64,000 nt of DNA, taken from positions 248,001 through 312,000 of the forward strand of contig NZ_JAQIBC010000002.1 of NCBI RefSeq assembly GCF_030347995.1, given 5' to 3'. The notes beneath the pieces were generated by a model that saw only the letters and a program-made list of their open reading frames with translations, did not search any database and was not told the DNA's origin. Position 1 is the stretch's first letter. Each line of letters begins with the position of its first letter. The DNA is from Sulfurovum xiamenensis. GTDB taxonomy: Bacteria; Campylobacterota; Campylobacteria; Campylobacterales; Sulfurovaceae. Of this stretch, positions 54,280 through 63,925 are shown in pieces. The translations under genes and the position numbers were made by a program.

Positions 54280-55968
54280 ATGTTTGGTAAAAAGGCAGCA
54301 TATTTTCTTATAGTTTTAAGCGGTCTAATGCTTATAGGCTGTGGTGGTGGATCCAGTAGTGACAGCCCTTCATCTCTGCCTGATGATAATACCACTTTCC
54401 CTGATGTTGTTCTACATAATGATTCTTTTACCACAACACACTTTAGCGGTTCACAGAATTGTGCACAGTGTCATAACGGTATAACTGATGCCAATGGTAC
54501 AGATGTCTCTATCGTCAAAGCATGGCAAGGTACAATGATGGCCAATGCAGCGACCGATCCGCTATGGAAGGCAAAAGTGGCCACCGAGGTCAAAGAACAT
54601 CCTGAGTATAAAGAAATTATCGAAGGAAAATGTAGCCGATGCCACACCCCTATGGCCAATGTAGAAGCTACATATAATAGTGATACGGTTTCACTTTTAG
54701 GCGATGGGTTCTTGAATCATGATAACGAGTATTACGATGCTGCGATGCAGGGGGTCAGCTGTACACTCTGTCATCAAATAGAAAACACACCTGAACTGGG
54801 TACGACTGAAGGCTTTACCGGTGGCTTTGTTATAGATACAAATAATACAGGTACTGATCGTAAGATCTATGGCCCATTTATGAATCCTAGAACTGGACCT
54901 ATGCAGAATAGTGTCCAATTTACACCAGAATATAGTCCCCATATGAATGAATCCAAGCTCTGTGCCAGCTGCCATAGCCTCGAGACTCCCGTCATTGCTA
55001 CAGATGGAACGATCACTGATGAGACTTTCCCAGAACAAGCTGCTTATACCGAATGGGAGTACAGTGACTTCAATGGAACACAAAGCTGTCAAGACTGCCA
55101 CATGCCAAAAGCTGAAGGTAGTGTGGTCATTTCTACAAGAGGCAATAATTTAGAACAAAGAGCCCCATTCTTTCAACACAAGTTCCTTGGTGCCAACACC
55201 TATATGCTTGAAATCCTCAAGAAAAACCGTGTTAAACTAGGGGTTTTGGCAGATGAAGCAAGATTTAATGAGAGTATTACTGATACCAGAGAGTTTCTTA
55301 AGGCCGCAGCTGATGTCAATATCACACAATGGAACTTTGAGAATGGTCTGCTCAATTTTGATGTTCAGATCACAAACCACAGTGGGCACAAGTTCCCGAC
55401 AGGTTTTCCATCACGCCGTGCCTGGCTTCATGTGACAGTAAAAAACAGTGCCGATCAGATTGTGTTTGAATCAGGTGCTATTAACAGTGAAGGTCAGATT
55501 ACTGGTGTGGTATACGACACAGCAACCAATACCTATGAACCCCACTATGATAAGATCACTGATCCTTCACAGGTGCAGATCTATGAAACGATTTTAGAGG
55601 ATACAGACGATAATATGACTTATATACTGTTACATGCACTGCATTATTTTAAAGACAACCGTATCTTGCCAAGGGGACTTGATAAAAATGATGTAAATTT
55701 ACCTGAAACTATCAATCCACATGGTAATGCGGAAACGGACAATAACTTTATAGGAGGAAGTGATACTGTAGAATATGAGATAGCACTACCGGCAGATAAT
55801 TATACGATCACTGCCAAATTACATTATCAGACACTCTCTTATGGTTTTGCTCAAGATCTGTACAAAAATACTCAATTGCCTGAAGTCGCTCTGATGAAAG
55901 CACTTGATGCCAGAACAACAAATAGATATGAGACTATCTCAACGGATACCGTATCTATAGTCCCATAA
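54280..55968 (+). CDS. Pentaheme c-type cytochrome lipoprotein
   Basis: A 562-residue lipoprotein. The lipobox LMLIGC puts the anchor at C21. Five c-heme sites are visible: CAQCH (61-65), CSRCH, CTLCH, CASCH and CQDCH, all in the first half, like the cytochrome c554 family of multiheme proteins. The second half (from about residue 340) is a heme-free beta-type domain with HSGHKFPTGFPSRRAWLHV, a motif often found with such cytochromes. Likely on the periplasmic or outer-membrane face in electron transfer. Single gene behind AAAAGGAG. Confidence 0.88.
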   Translation: MFGKKAAYFLIVLSGLMLIGCGGGSSSDSPSSLPDDNTTFPDVVLHNDSFTTTHFSGSQNCAQCHNGITDANGTDVSIVKAWQGTMMANAATDPLWKAKVATEVKEHPEYKEIIEGKCSRCHTPMANVEATYNSDTVSLLGDGFLNHDNEYYDAAMQGVSCTLCHQIENTPELGTTEGFTGGFVIDTNNTGTDRKIYGPFMNPRTGPMQNSVQFTPEYSPHMNESKLCASCHSLETPVIATDGTITDETFPEQAAYTEWEYSDFNGTQSCQDCHMPKAEGSVVISTRGNNLEQRAPFFQHKFLGANTYMLEILKKNRVKLGVLADEARFNESITDTREFLKAAADVNITQWNFENGLLNFDVQITNHSGHKFPTGFPSRRAWLHVTVKNSADQIVFESGAINSEGQITGVVYDTATNTYEPHYDKITDPSQVQIYETILEDTDDNMTYILLHALHYFKDNRILPRGLDKNDVNLPETINPHGNAETDNNFIGGSDTVEYEIALPADNYTITAKLHYQTLSYGFAQDLYKNTQLPEVALMKALDARTTNRYETISTDTVSIVP

Positions 55969-56022
55969 AATTAGTGGTACTGCGTAGAAATACCTAGTAC
56001 CTATACTTCAAATAGGTCTATA

Positions 56023-56166
56023 CTAGGCAGTTGCCTTGTGCACTGCCTTTTTAGACGCATCCCAGGCTTCCCCTGTATCTTGCTTAATACCATTCCACGT
56101 TTTTGAGCATCCTGACATGATCATACCTAAGCTCATCAAGAGTGCTATTATAGTGATTTTTTTCAT
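56023..56166 (-). CDS. Entericidin-like small lipoprotein
   Basis: A 47-residue lipoprotein (MKKITIIALLMSLGMIMSGC, then SKTWNGIKQDTGEAWDASKK). The lipobox MSGC anchors at C20, and the short amphipathic tail resembles entericidin A/B. AAAAAGGATC precedes the ATG. Entericidins are toxin-antitoxin-like cell-envelope lipoproteins in enterics; a similar role here is unproven. Confidence 0.75.
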   Translation of the reverse strand: MKKITIIALLMSLGMIMSGCSKTWNGIKQDTGEAWDASKKAVHKATA

Positions 56167-56216
56167 ATTAGTGATCCTTTTTTACGAAATTATATCTAAC
56201 TTTATATTATATAGTA

Positions 56217-56534
56217 TTATTCGGCTGAATCTTCTTCTAAATCAGTTTCTTTTGTTGGTTTTTGAACCACTTTGGCAAGTATCTCAAGATAGCACTCTGT
56301 GGCACCATTTGCTTTTACTGTATCAAGTTCTTTGATCAGTGCATCATACGCTACGACTTTTGCAGTATCAGAAGTTGTACCTATTTTACAATCAAAGTCC
56401 CAGTAGGTGTTCTGTGCATCATCAAGTTTCTTTTTCTTTTCACGTTTTACATACTTGCGTATCTCATGTTTGACTGCTTCAAGTACACGGTCTTCATGTT
56501 TTTTCTCATCTGTCAATTTGAATATTTTTTTCAT
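56217..56534 (-). CDS. DUF6172 family protein
   Basis: A 105-residue, very basic, helical cytoplasmic protein. [37 protein letters not shown] and YWDFDCKIG match what I know as DUF6172. It overlaps the RhlE gene by 4 bp (ATGA), so it is translationally coupled to the helicase. Its charge suggests RNA or ribosome association; function unknown. Confidence 0.75.
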   Translation of the reverse strand: MKKIFKLTDEKKHEDRVLEAVKHEIRKYVKREKKKKLDDAQNTYWDFDCKIGTTSDTAKVVAYDALIKELDTVKANGATECYLEILAKVVQKPTKETDLEEDSAE

Positions 56535-57838
56535 TTATTTAATCCTTGTGATTTATTTCTATTGCGGTTTTTATTTCTGTTATTACTTACTGTACCATCT
56601 CGACTACCACTGCTGCGAGGTTTATTGCGTGAATTTCCACCACTCTTACCACGGCCCTTTCCGCCACCTCTTCCATTTTGGATAGGTTCAGCCTTGATAT
56701 TTGGATCCGGCCTGAATGCAGGAATGTCTACTTTTGGTATCTCAAACTTGATGAATTTTTCGATATTTTTAAGCAGTTCATGCTCATCTATACAAACCAG
56801 TGAAACAGCTTCACCACTCTGCCCTGCACGTCCGGTCCTACCTATCCGGTGTACATAATCTTCGGGTACATTCGGCAGTTCATAGTTCACCACATGCGGA
56901 AGCTGGTCTATGTCTATCCCCCTTGCTGCGATATCGGTGGCCACAAGTACACGGATCTCATTTGCCTTGAAAGCAGCCAGAGCTTTGGTTCTTGCGCCCT
57001 GACTTTTGTTTCCATGAATCGCCGCCGCGGATATACCGGACTCTTCAAGCTCTTTGGTCAGCTTATTGGCACCGTGTTTTGTACGTGTAAAGACCAGAAC
57101 CTGTTTCCACTTTTTTACCTTAATGAGCTGTGAAAGCAGTTCTCTCTTTCTTCTTTTATCTACGAAGTGTATCACCTGCTTTATCTGGTCTGCCGTTTCA
57201 TTCTGACGTGCTACTTCTACCAGTACAGGGTCGTTGAGCAGTCCTTCTGCCAAGGTTTTGATCTCTGGAGAGAAGGTGGCAGAAAAAAGTAGCGTCTGTC
57301 TCTTTTGAGGCATCAGTTTCATCAGTTTTTTAATATCATGGATGAATCCCATATCAAGCATACGATCCGCCTCATCGAGGATGAGACACTCAAGAGCAGA
57401 AAAATCGATGCCCTTTTGTCCTGCAATATCGAGCAATCTACCCGGTGTAGCGATAACAATATCTACACCCTTACGTATAGCTGCCAATTGAGGATTAATG
57501 CCAACCCCACCAAAGATAACTGTAGAGGTATAAGGCAGATGTTTACCATACGTCTTGATACTCTCAGCTACTTGTGCTGCAAGTTCACGTGTAGGTGTTA
57601 GTACCAAAGCACGTATCTGTTTTTTCTGCATGTTTGGTTGTGTTCTGGAGAGTTTCTCAAGTAGTGGTAGTGTAAATCCTGCAGTTTTTCCTGTGCCTGT
57701 TTGTGCTGCTGCCAAGACATCTTTTCCTTCTATGACGACAGGAATGGCTTTTTGTTGTATAGGTGTAGGAGTATCATACCCCTGCTCTTTGATCGCTTTT
57801 AAAAGAGGTTCAGATAACCCCAAATTTGTAAATGACAT
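56531..57838 (-). CDS. rhlE: DEAD-box RNA helicase, RhlE-like
   Basis: A 435-residue DEAD-box helicase. The Q-motif ([14 protein letters not shown]), Walker [23 protein letters not shown] ([12 protein letters not shown]), SAT and [10 protein letters not shown] motifs are all present in order. The C-terminal tail (about 395-435) is Arg/Gly/Asn/Ser-rich ([20 protein letters not shown]), typical of RNA-binding tails of RhlE proteins. It should unwind structured RNA in ribosome assembly or decay. Operon with DUF6172. Confidence 0.93.
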   Translation of the reverse strand: MSFTNLGLSEPLLKAIKEQGYDTPTPIQQKAIPVVIEGKDVLAAAQTGTGKTAGFTLPLLEKLSRTQPNMQKKQIRALVLTPTRELAAQVAESIKTYGKHLPYTSTVIFGGVGINPQLAAIRKGVDIVIATPGRLLDIAGQKGIDFSALECLILDEADRMLDMGFIHDIKKLMKLMPQKRQTLLFSATFSPEIKTLAEGLLNDPVLVEVARQNETADQIKQVIHFVDKRRKRELLSQLIKVKKWKQVLVFTRTKHGANKLTKELEESGISAAAIHGNKSQGARTKALAAFKANEIRVLVATDIAARGIDIDQLPHVVNYELPNVPEDYVHRIGRTGRAGQSGEAVSLVCIDEHELLKNIEKFIKFEIPKVDIPAFRPDPNIKAEPIQNGRGGGKGRGKSGGNSRNKPRSSGSRDGTVSNNRNKNRNRNKSQGLNK

Positions 57839-58118
57839 TTATGTATACCTTATGAACGAGCCTACCATCTGAAGTGAGAGGTCGGTCTTAGGCAAAGTTA
57901 GTTGTTTAATTTTGTTGTAGTACCCCAAGGGCATTTTTCCCTATATTCAGGGTAAATAGAAGTCGTTGACCGATGTACGCTTAAATTGTTTGACATTATA
58001 GCGTAATTTTATAGTAATGATAATTTTATATTTCAGTATATTTCACATTTTATTATCCATCTGCAATTCTCAGTTTATTTGCTACAATATAATACTATCA
58101 AATAATGAGGAGACGACT

Positions 58119-58493
58119 ATGGAAGATGAAGATTTTTTAAGACTTGAAGAAATTGTCTATAATAATGATCTAGAAGCATTTAAAAGAGAATTTGAAAATG
58201 GCATGGATCCTGATATTCAAAATATATACGGATGGACCCCGCTTCATATTGCCATAAGAAGAGACAGAAGAGACATGGTTGAATATCTTTGGGAACAAGG
58301 TGCTGATATTGATAAAGTAGATGGTGTAGGATGGACCCCGCTTATGGAAGCTGTTATGGATGATATGCCAGAAATATGTGCCTTTCTTATAGAAAAAGGT
58401 GCTGACGTTACTATCGCCAATAAAAGAGGTGGAACAGCTGGAATGATTGCTCAAAAATTTGGCCGTGAATCAATGCTAAAATATTTCAAATAG
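58119..58493 (+). CDS. Ankyrin-repeat protein
   Basis: A 124-residue protein made of about three to four ankyrin repeats (GWTPLHIAIRRDRRDMVEYLWEQGADID, GWTPLMEAVMDDMPEICAFLIEKGADVT, then RGGTAGMIAQ). The start at 58119 follows TGAGGAGACG; the frame is open further upstream without a ribosome site. It lies 8 bp before the CDF gene, so the two are co-transcribed. Probably a protein-protein adaptor. Confidence 0.82.
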   Translation: MEDEDFLRLEEIVYNNDLEAFKREFENGMDPDIQNIYGWTPLHIAIRRDRRDMVEYLWEQGADIDKVDGVGWTPLMEAVMDDMPEICAFLIEKGADVTIANKRGGTAGMIAQKFGRESMLKYFK

Positions 58494-58501
58494 TAGATAA
58501 A

Positions 58502-59416
58502 ATGTCAGGCAACCATTCTCATCATCACCATCTAATAAACAATTATAACCGCTCTTTTGCCATAGGCATTGCGCTCAATGTCATTTTTGTGATCATTGAA
58601 GTCGGTTATGGGCTGCTTGCTGACTCCCTTGCACTTATCGCAGATGCCGGGCATAACTTCAGTGATGTTCTGAGCCTTATGCTTGCATGGGGTGCAAGCT
58701 ATCTGTCAACAAAACATCCTACTCACAAAAGAACCTATGGCTTACGAAAGGTCACCATCATGGCTTCTTTGGTTTCGGCTGTATTACTTCTTGTAGTACT
58801 AGGTGGTATCGCGTGGGAATCCATAGAACGACTCTCTTCTCCAGAACCTGTGAATGGGATGATTATTATTGTTGTTGCTGCTATTGGTGTGGTCATCAAT
58901 ACCGCAACAGCATTACTTTTTGTAAAAGGTCAGAAACATGATCTTAACATCCGGGCAGCATACTTACATATGGCAGCTGATGCAGCTATCTCTTTAGGTG
59001 TTGTAGTCGCTGGTATCGCTATTATGATAACAGGCTGGCTTTGGCTCGACCCTGTTATCAGTCTTTTCATTGTGTTATTTATCTTGATCGGGACATGGAG
59101 TTTGCTGAAAGATTCCATAGATCTCTCCATCGATGCAGTACCACAGGGGATAGATGTTCAGCATATCAAAAACTATCTCACTGGTCTAAAAAATGTAACC
59201 GAGATACATGACCTGCATATTTGGGCACTCAGTACTACAGAAACTGCCCTGACCGTACATCTTGTAACGACCCATGAGTTGATTGACAATTGTTTCTTGG
59301 AAAAGATACAAGAACATCTTCATCATCATTTTGACATTTCACATGCCACTATCCAGATCGAAAATGAAGCAGATGATTACACTTGTATTTTAAATCGTGA
59401 TGAATGTAAATTTTAA
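58502..59416 (+). CDS. Cation diffusion facilitator (CzcD-like)
   Basis: A 304-residue metal/proton antiporter of the CDF family. A His-rich N-terminus (NHSHHHH) precedes six helices. The metal site DAGHNFSD in helix 2 and HMAADAAIS in helix 5 are both intact, and the cytosolic domain ends with HDLHIWALSTTETALTVHLV. It should export Zn2+, Co2+ or a similar ion. Co-transcribed with the ankyrin gene. Confidence 0.93.
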   Translation: MSGNHSHHHHLINNYNRSFAIGIALNVIFVIIEVGYGLLADSLALIADAGHNFSDVLSLMLAWGASYLSTKHPTHKRTYGLRKVTIMASLVSAVLLLVVLGGIAWESIERLSSPEPVNGMIIIVVAAIGVVINTATALLFVKGQKHDLNIRAAYLHMAADAAISLGVVVAGIAIMITGWLWLDPVISLFIVLFILIGTWSLLKDSIDLSIDAVPQGIDVQHIKNYLTGLKNVTEIHDLHIWALSTTETALTVHLVTTHELIDNCFLEKIQEHLHHHFDISHATIQIENEADDYTCILNRDECKF

Positions 59417-59455
59417 ACCTTAAAACGCCAACTAAAGCAGGAGATCATAACACCT

Positions 59456-59929
59456 TTATGCAGCTCTAGAAATGGATGTATGGAAGGTATTTAAGTGGTT
59501 TATATTACCTTTTTTAAGTTTTTCATATACAGATACCACATCACTTGGCATACCTATTGAGGCATGTTCGAGCATATCAACATCCGAAGCTCCAATAAAT
59601 TCAGACATCTCCAATGCATCACGAAGTGAACTTTTCCCTTTTTCTATATAAGTATCATAAAGCATAGTTAAAACTGGTGATTCAAATACACCAATCACAC
59701 TCTCATCTACAGATGAAGTATCAACACCATAAATATCACAAAGTTTTTTTGCACAATCCAAATGTCTCTGTTCTGTAATTTGCATTAATCTAAAAGTGTT
59801 TTCACTATTATAAATCTTACCCAATGTAATATAAACATCTCTGGCCACTTTTTCTTCTTGATAGATGAAAAAAAGCATATCTTTTTGTTCTTCAGTTAGT
59901 ACTGAAGTTGAATCTGGCTTACTACTCAT
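59456..59929 (-). CDS. DUF2202 ferritin-like protein
   Basis: A 157-residue helical protein of the DUF2202 family. The start at 59929 (MSSKPDSTSVLTEEQKD) follows AGGATGTAATC; an ATG seven codons earlier is possible. Conserved Glu/His positions (FIYQEEKVARDVY, ITEQRHLDC) match the ferritin-like di-iron pattern ExxR/ExxH. Function unknown. Convergent with the CDF gene. Confidence 0.85.
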   Translation of the reverse strand: MSSKPDSTSVLTEEQKDMLFFIYQEEKVARDVYITLGKIYNSENTFRLMQITEQRHLDCAKKLCDIYGVDTSSVDESVIGVFESPVLTMLYDTYIEKGKSSLRDALEMSEFIGASDVDMLEHASIGMPSDVVSVYEKLKKGNINHLNTFHTSISRAA

Positions 59930-60020
59930 GATTACATCCTTTCTAAGCATTCCATTATTCTTTATTGCTTCATTATAAAAAAGAAGTATGAATTAAGCAT
60001 GAAGGTCTTAATTGAGTTCA

Positions 60021-60045
60021 AAAACATGACAATATGACATGTTTT
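60021..60045. promoter_or_regulatory. AAAACATG / CATGTTTT inverted repeat
   Basis: An 8-bp perfect dyad with a 9-nt spacer lies between the DUF2202 gene and the 108-aa gene, about 60 bp before the latter's start. Possible operator. Confidence 0.3.
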
Positions 60046-60103
60046 TTCTACAATTAAAAAAAATATATTATCATTGGACACTATCTATAAAAAGGAGCAT
60101 AAG

Positions 60104-60430
60104 GTGGAAGGTATGATAAAAGTGATGTATACGGTCATGTGTCAAAATGATGTAAATGAAACAGTGAGTCTTGTTGATATACTGGCGAATGAAAAAATTC
60201 AAAAAGCCATTAAGGGTGAGTTTGCCAAAGGGCTGAGAAATCTTGCTCTCTCTTGTAAAGAGGATACAGAGGTTTACTTAAGAACAAACAAAGTCATCTA
60301 TGAAATGACCGTAAGTAAAAATGATTTTGCAGACTTGTTGGTACTAGCTGAAGAGGATGCCCGAAAACATAAACGTATCAAAAAAGAGTGTGATGGAGTG
60401 GAATTGGTTGATATTTTAACCATTGATTAG
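60104..60430 (+). CDS. Hypothetical protein, 108 aa
   Basis: A 108-residue soluble protein. GTG at 60104 is favoured by AAAAAGGAG 6 nt ahead; an ATG at 60113 is the alternative. Sequence is charged with DLLVLAEEDARKHKRIKKECDGVELVDILTID at the end. No family is recognised. It lies 57 bp before the SUV3-like helicase and may share its transcript. Confidence 0.6.
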   Translation: MEGMIKVMYTVMCQNDVNETVSLVDILANEKIQKAIKGEFAKGLRNLALSCKEDTEVYLRTNKVIYEMTVSKNDFADLLVLAEEDARKHKRIKKECDGVELVDILTID

Positions 60431-60487
60431 ACACAAGGGTTACTTTTTCATGTTATACTTAGTCAAAATAAAGAATGATAGAAGACT

Positions 60488-63304
60488 ATGGCAAAGAAAA
60501 AGAAAAAATACTTTATAAAACTCAACAATAAAATACGAAACTATTTTAATGGACTCCCTTTTGAAGAAGGTGTAACTACACTGGATGAAGATAAACTCAT
60601 AGAGCTTATTATGCTTCTTGAACTCCGGCTTCCCTCCCATACCAAAGAAGAGATGATACGTGCACTCAGACGTGTTTGGAGCGAAGGTGATGCAGTATCT
60701 AGAGAAAAGATAGTCTCTTACCTTACCCAGCGCTACAAAGCGGTACCTTATTCCGGAAGTCATAAACGTCCCTCAGACAAAGTAGAGAAGATCCTTCAAA
60801 TTTTAGGTGATACTACTTACACCAAACATGAAGAGAACCTGATCCTTGAAGCATTCATCGACGTTAAAAGTAGCAAGATCACTGAAGAAAAGGTACGCAA
60901 TAAACTTACCTACTTACGGATGAGAAGTCGACTTCATACACTTGAAAACTCCTTGGAAGTCGTGTTCAATTCCCTGAATGAAATGGAGTTCTACCACAGC
61001 TTTACGTTTGCCTTGAAAAGTTTTGACTTCAATAAACTGCTTCTCTGTACAACTTCAAGCCTGAATATGGATGAACTCTGGAATTTGAACGATGAAGAGA
61101 TCATCACTAAACTTGAAGCCCTAAAAGAAGTGACCATCAACCAAAAAAATGCGGAGATAGAAACTTTTCTTGAGCATGTTCAAGATAATAAACATCCCTA
61201 TCTGGCAGAAAAGGAGATCACTACTGCACTCAAAAGCATGCCTCCAGAGGCCCTGCTTTATCATGCACCTATAGGATTTGAAACTATTGAAAAGATATTA
61301 AAAAAGATCAGTGATAAGTATGAAGTATTTGAAAGTACGGATCATATTATTATAGAGAAAGAGAAAAACGATGATCTGTTTGGTACCACCCTCTTTTACA
61401 ATACCTCTGTTTCCTATGAAAAACCATTTATCTATAATCTCGTCTGGAGAGGCAAAGAACTTCCTGTAAAAGAGGATATCAACAGGGTCAATGATGACCT
61501 GCTTGCGCACTTCAGGGTAGCCATAGATGATGTCATGCAGGATATGAGAGAAGAGAGCGATAAACTGGATATAGAAGAGGAGAAACTGCATGAGTTCATC
61601 GTACGTTTTGTAGAACCGCAGGTACGTTCCTCGAATGTGCTGAAATTCAAAGAAAAAAGTAAAAGACGCATACTTTTTCACTTTGGAGAATACATCAGGC
61701 CTCTGCTTGAGAAGCAAAAACGTGAAGAGCTGCTTGCCAAAACCATCCGTGACTTTAAAAACCTTTTCCCTCTTGCACGTGAACTTAAAAGAAAGATCAT
61801 CTTTCATGTTGGGCCAACAAACTCAGGGAAAACCTATGCAGCCATGCAAGAACTGAAAACTGCGACTACAGGTTACTATCTTGCACCGCTGAGGCTTCTT
61901 GCTCTTGAGGGGTATGAGAACCTCAAAAAAGAGGATATAGCGGTTTCACTCATCACTGGTGAAGAGGAGATCTTAGACGAAGAGTCTACACATATCTCTT
62001 CCACGATAGAGATGATGAATGGTTCTGTCGATGTGGATGTCTGTGTCATAGATGAGATCCAGATGATCGCAGACCGCGACAGAGGATGGGCTTGGGCCAA
62101 TGCACTCATAGGAGTACCAGCCAGAAAAGTCATACTTACAGGATCAAGTGATGCACTTCACGCGGTCAAAGAACTCTGTGAGTATCTGGATGAAGAGTTG
62201 GAAATTGTCCATTTTGAGCGGAAAAATGAACTCACCATGCTGCCCAACCCTACTTCCATGAAGCATATAGAACCCCAAACCGCGGTCGTAGCTTTTTCCA
62301 GACGTGATGTTCTTTCACTCAAACAGCAACTCAGCGAAAAATATTCTGTCTCTGTCGTATATGGTAACCTTTCTCCTGAGGTCAGACGGGAAGAAGCCAG
62401 ACGTTTTAGAGAAGGTGAAAGCCAGATACTCGTCGCCACAGATGCCATAGCTATGGGACTTAACCTCCCTATCAAGACACTACTTTTTTCAAAAGACAAC
62501 AAGTTTGATGGCTTACGCAGACGTGAACTTCTTCCTACAGAAGTCCTCCAGATATCAGGACGGGCAGGACGTTACGGTTTTGAAGAAAAAGGATATGTAG
62601 GTGCTTTGGATGAGACTGCACTGGATACCATCACTTCAGCTTTTCATATGCCGCTTCCAGACCTTAAATTACCTGTCTCTGTCATGGCCAGCTTAGAACA
62701 TGTCATGCTCATCGGTGAAATACTCGAAACAGACAATATTTTAGATATTCTTGCATTTTTTTCCGAAAATATGGAGTTTGAAGGTCCTTTTGTTGCTGCT
62801 AACATTGATTCTATGCTGGAGATAGCTGCTATTGTCAGTGAATACAGTCTGGATCTGAAAACACGTTATTATCTCTCTTGTGCACCGGCAAGTATCTCAT
62901 CACCCTATATAGAATCCGTATTCCACCGTTATATCCGTCAGATCGAAGCGGGAGGGAAAGTACTTTATATACCGCCACGAGACCTTCCTGCTTTTGCACA
63001 GACCAATGACATGCTGCTTAATGCAGAGGACAGAGTAAGAGAGATCTCACTCTATCTGTGGCTCTCTTTCAAATTCCCGGATATTTTTCAGGATACTGAC
63101 AAAGCTGTAGCAGCCAGAGTACGACTGAACAACTTCATCGAGAATTCTCTTAGACAAGGACACTTCACCAAACAGTGTCGCAGGTGTGGGAAGGTACTTG
63201 ATTTTTCTTACAGATTTTCTATTTGTGATGAGTGCCATAATCAAAACAGAAGAGGTTCAGGATCTTCAAGCTATGGTGGCTATCGCGGCCGAAAACGACG
63301 CTAA
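60488..63304 (+). CDS. SUV3-like RNA helicase with C-terminal zinc ribbon
   Basis: A 938-residue superfamily-2 helicase. An N-terminal helical region (1-430) of unknown function leads to the SUV3-like core: GPTNSGKT near 442, YYLAPLRLLALEGYE, DEIQMIADRDRGWAW near 521, VILTGSS, then SGRAGRYG of motif VI near 690. A SUV3-type C-terminal domain follows, ending in a zinc-binding CRRC-x17-CDECH (about 897-917) and an Arg/Gly/Ser tail. Mitochondrial SUV3 unwinds RNA for the degradosome; a bacterial RNA-turnover role is an inference. Single gene with GAAAGAATGATAGAAG upstream. Confidence 0.9.
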   Translation: MAKKKKKYFIKLNNKIRNYFNGLPFEEGVTTLDEDKLIELIMLLELRLPSHTKEEMIRALRRVWSEGDAVSREKIVSYLTQRYKAVPYSGSHKRPSDKVEKILQILGDTTYTKHEENLILEAFIDVKSSKITEEKVRNKLTYLRMRSRLHTLENSLEVVFNSLNEMEFYHSFTFALKSFDFNKLLLCTTSSLNMDELWNLNDEEIITKLEALKEVTINQKNAEIETFLEHVQDNKHPYLAEKEITTALKSMPPEALLYHAPIGFETIEKILKKISDKYEVFESTDHIIIEKEKNDDLFGTTLFYNTSVSYEKPFIYNLVWRGKELPVKEDINRVNDDLLAHFRVAIDDVMQDMREESDKLDIEEEKLHEFIVRFVEPQVRSSNVLKFKEKSKRRILFHFGEYIRPLLEKQKREELLAKTIRDFKNLFPLARELKRKIIFHVGPTNSGKTYAAMQELKTATTGYYLAPLRLLALEGYENLKKEDIAVSLITGEEEILDEESTHISSTIEMMNGSVDVDVCVIDEIQMIADRDRGWAWANALIGVPARKVILTGSSDALHAVKELCEYLDEELEIVHFERKNELTMLPNPTSMKHIEPQTAVVAFSRRDVLSLKQQLSEKYSVSVVYGNLSPEVRREEARRFREGESQILVATDAIAMGLNLPIKTLLFSKDNKFDGLRRRELLPTEVLQISGRAGRYGFEEKGYVGALDETALDTITSAFHMPLPDLKLPVSVMASLEHVMLIGEILETDNILDILAFFSENMEFEGPFVAANIDSMLEIAAIVSEYSLDLKTRYYLSCAPASISSPYIESVFHRYIRQIEAGGKVLYIPPRDLPAFAQTNDMLLNAEDRVREISLYLWLSFKFPDIFQDTDKAVAARVRLNNFIENSLRQGHFTKQCRRCGKVLDFSYRFSICDECHNQNRRGSGSSSYGGYRGRKRR

Positions 63305-63352
63305 ACGATACTATAATTGAATTTGAAACAGGTTCACAGTGATGAGAGACGT

Positions 63353-63841
63353 ATGAAGATAAACAAAGTATCAAAAAAAGAGCAGCTCATGAGTATTGAA
63401 AATCTTGCTTATCAGATATGGTATGAACATTACACACCGATCATAGGAGAGTATCAGGTGGCGTATATGTTAAAGAAGTTTCAATCCGTTGAAGCAATGA
63501 CGGAACAGATAAAAAATGGCTTTTTATACTTTTTAATTCTGGATGACAATGTACCTCTGGGATACATGAGTGTGGAACCTCTCCACGATACACTGTTCCT
63601 AAGTAAATTCTATGTAACAGAGGCTGAACGTGGTAAAGGGTATGGACGAAAAATGATAGCCTATCTGGAAGCTTTAGCTCAAAAAAAAGATCTTAACAAA
63701 ATTTCACTCACAGTCAATAAGTATAATAGAGAAAGCATTGCTATGTATGAAAAAGTTGGTTTTGTTATTTCCGGTAGTGTAGTCAAAGATATCGGTGAAG
63801 GTTTTGTCATGGATGATTATCAAATGGAAAAATTACTGTAA
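63353..63841 (+). CDS. GNAT family N-acetyltransferase
   Basis: A 162-residue GNAT. The start at 63353 is chosen because the domain begins there; a TTG frame opens 12 codons earlier. Motif A is FYVTEAERGKGYGRKMIAYLE (acetyl-CoA R/QxxGxG/A as RGKGYG), and NRESIAMYEKVGF is motif B. Substrate unknown. It lies 48 bp after the helicase. Confidence 0.87.
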   Translation: MKINKVSKKEQLMSIENLAYQIWYEHYTPIIGEYQVAYMLKKFQSVEAMTEQIKNGFLYFLILDDNVPLGYMSVEPLHDTLFLSKFYVTEAERGKGYGRKMIAYLEALAQKKDLNKISLTVNKYNRESIAMYEKVGFVISGSVVKDIGEGFVMDDYQMEKLL

Positions 63842-63925
63842 TATCATGATCTACTATGACTGAAAAAGCATTTAATTGTGCCTTACAGAAAGACTAGATA
63901 AGAAAAAAATAGAAAGGCACTCACA

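Noticed and set aside
63878-63920. GTGCCTT / AAGGCAC inverted repeat that would cover the ribosome site of the last gene
   Set aside because: Only 7 bp with a 29-nt loop; too weak to call a regulatory hairpin.
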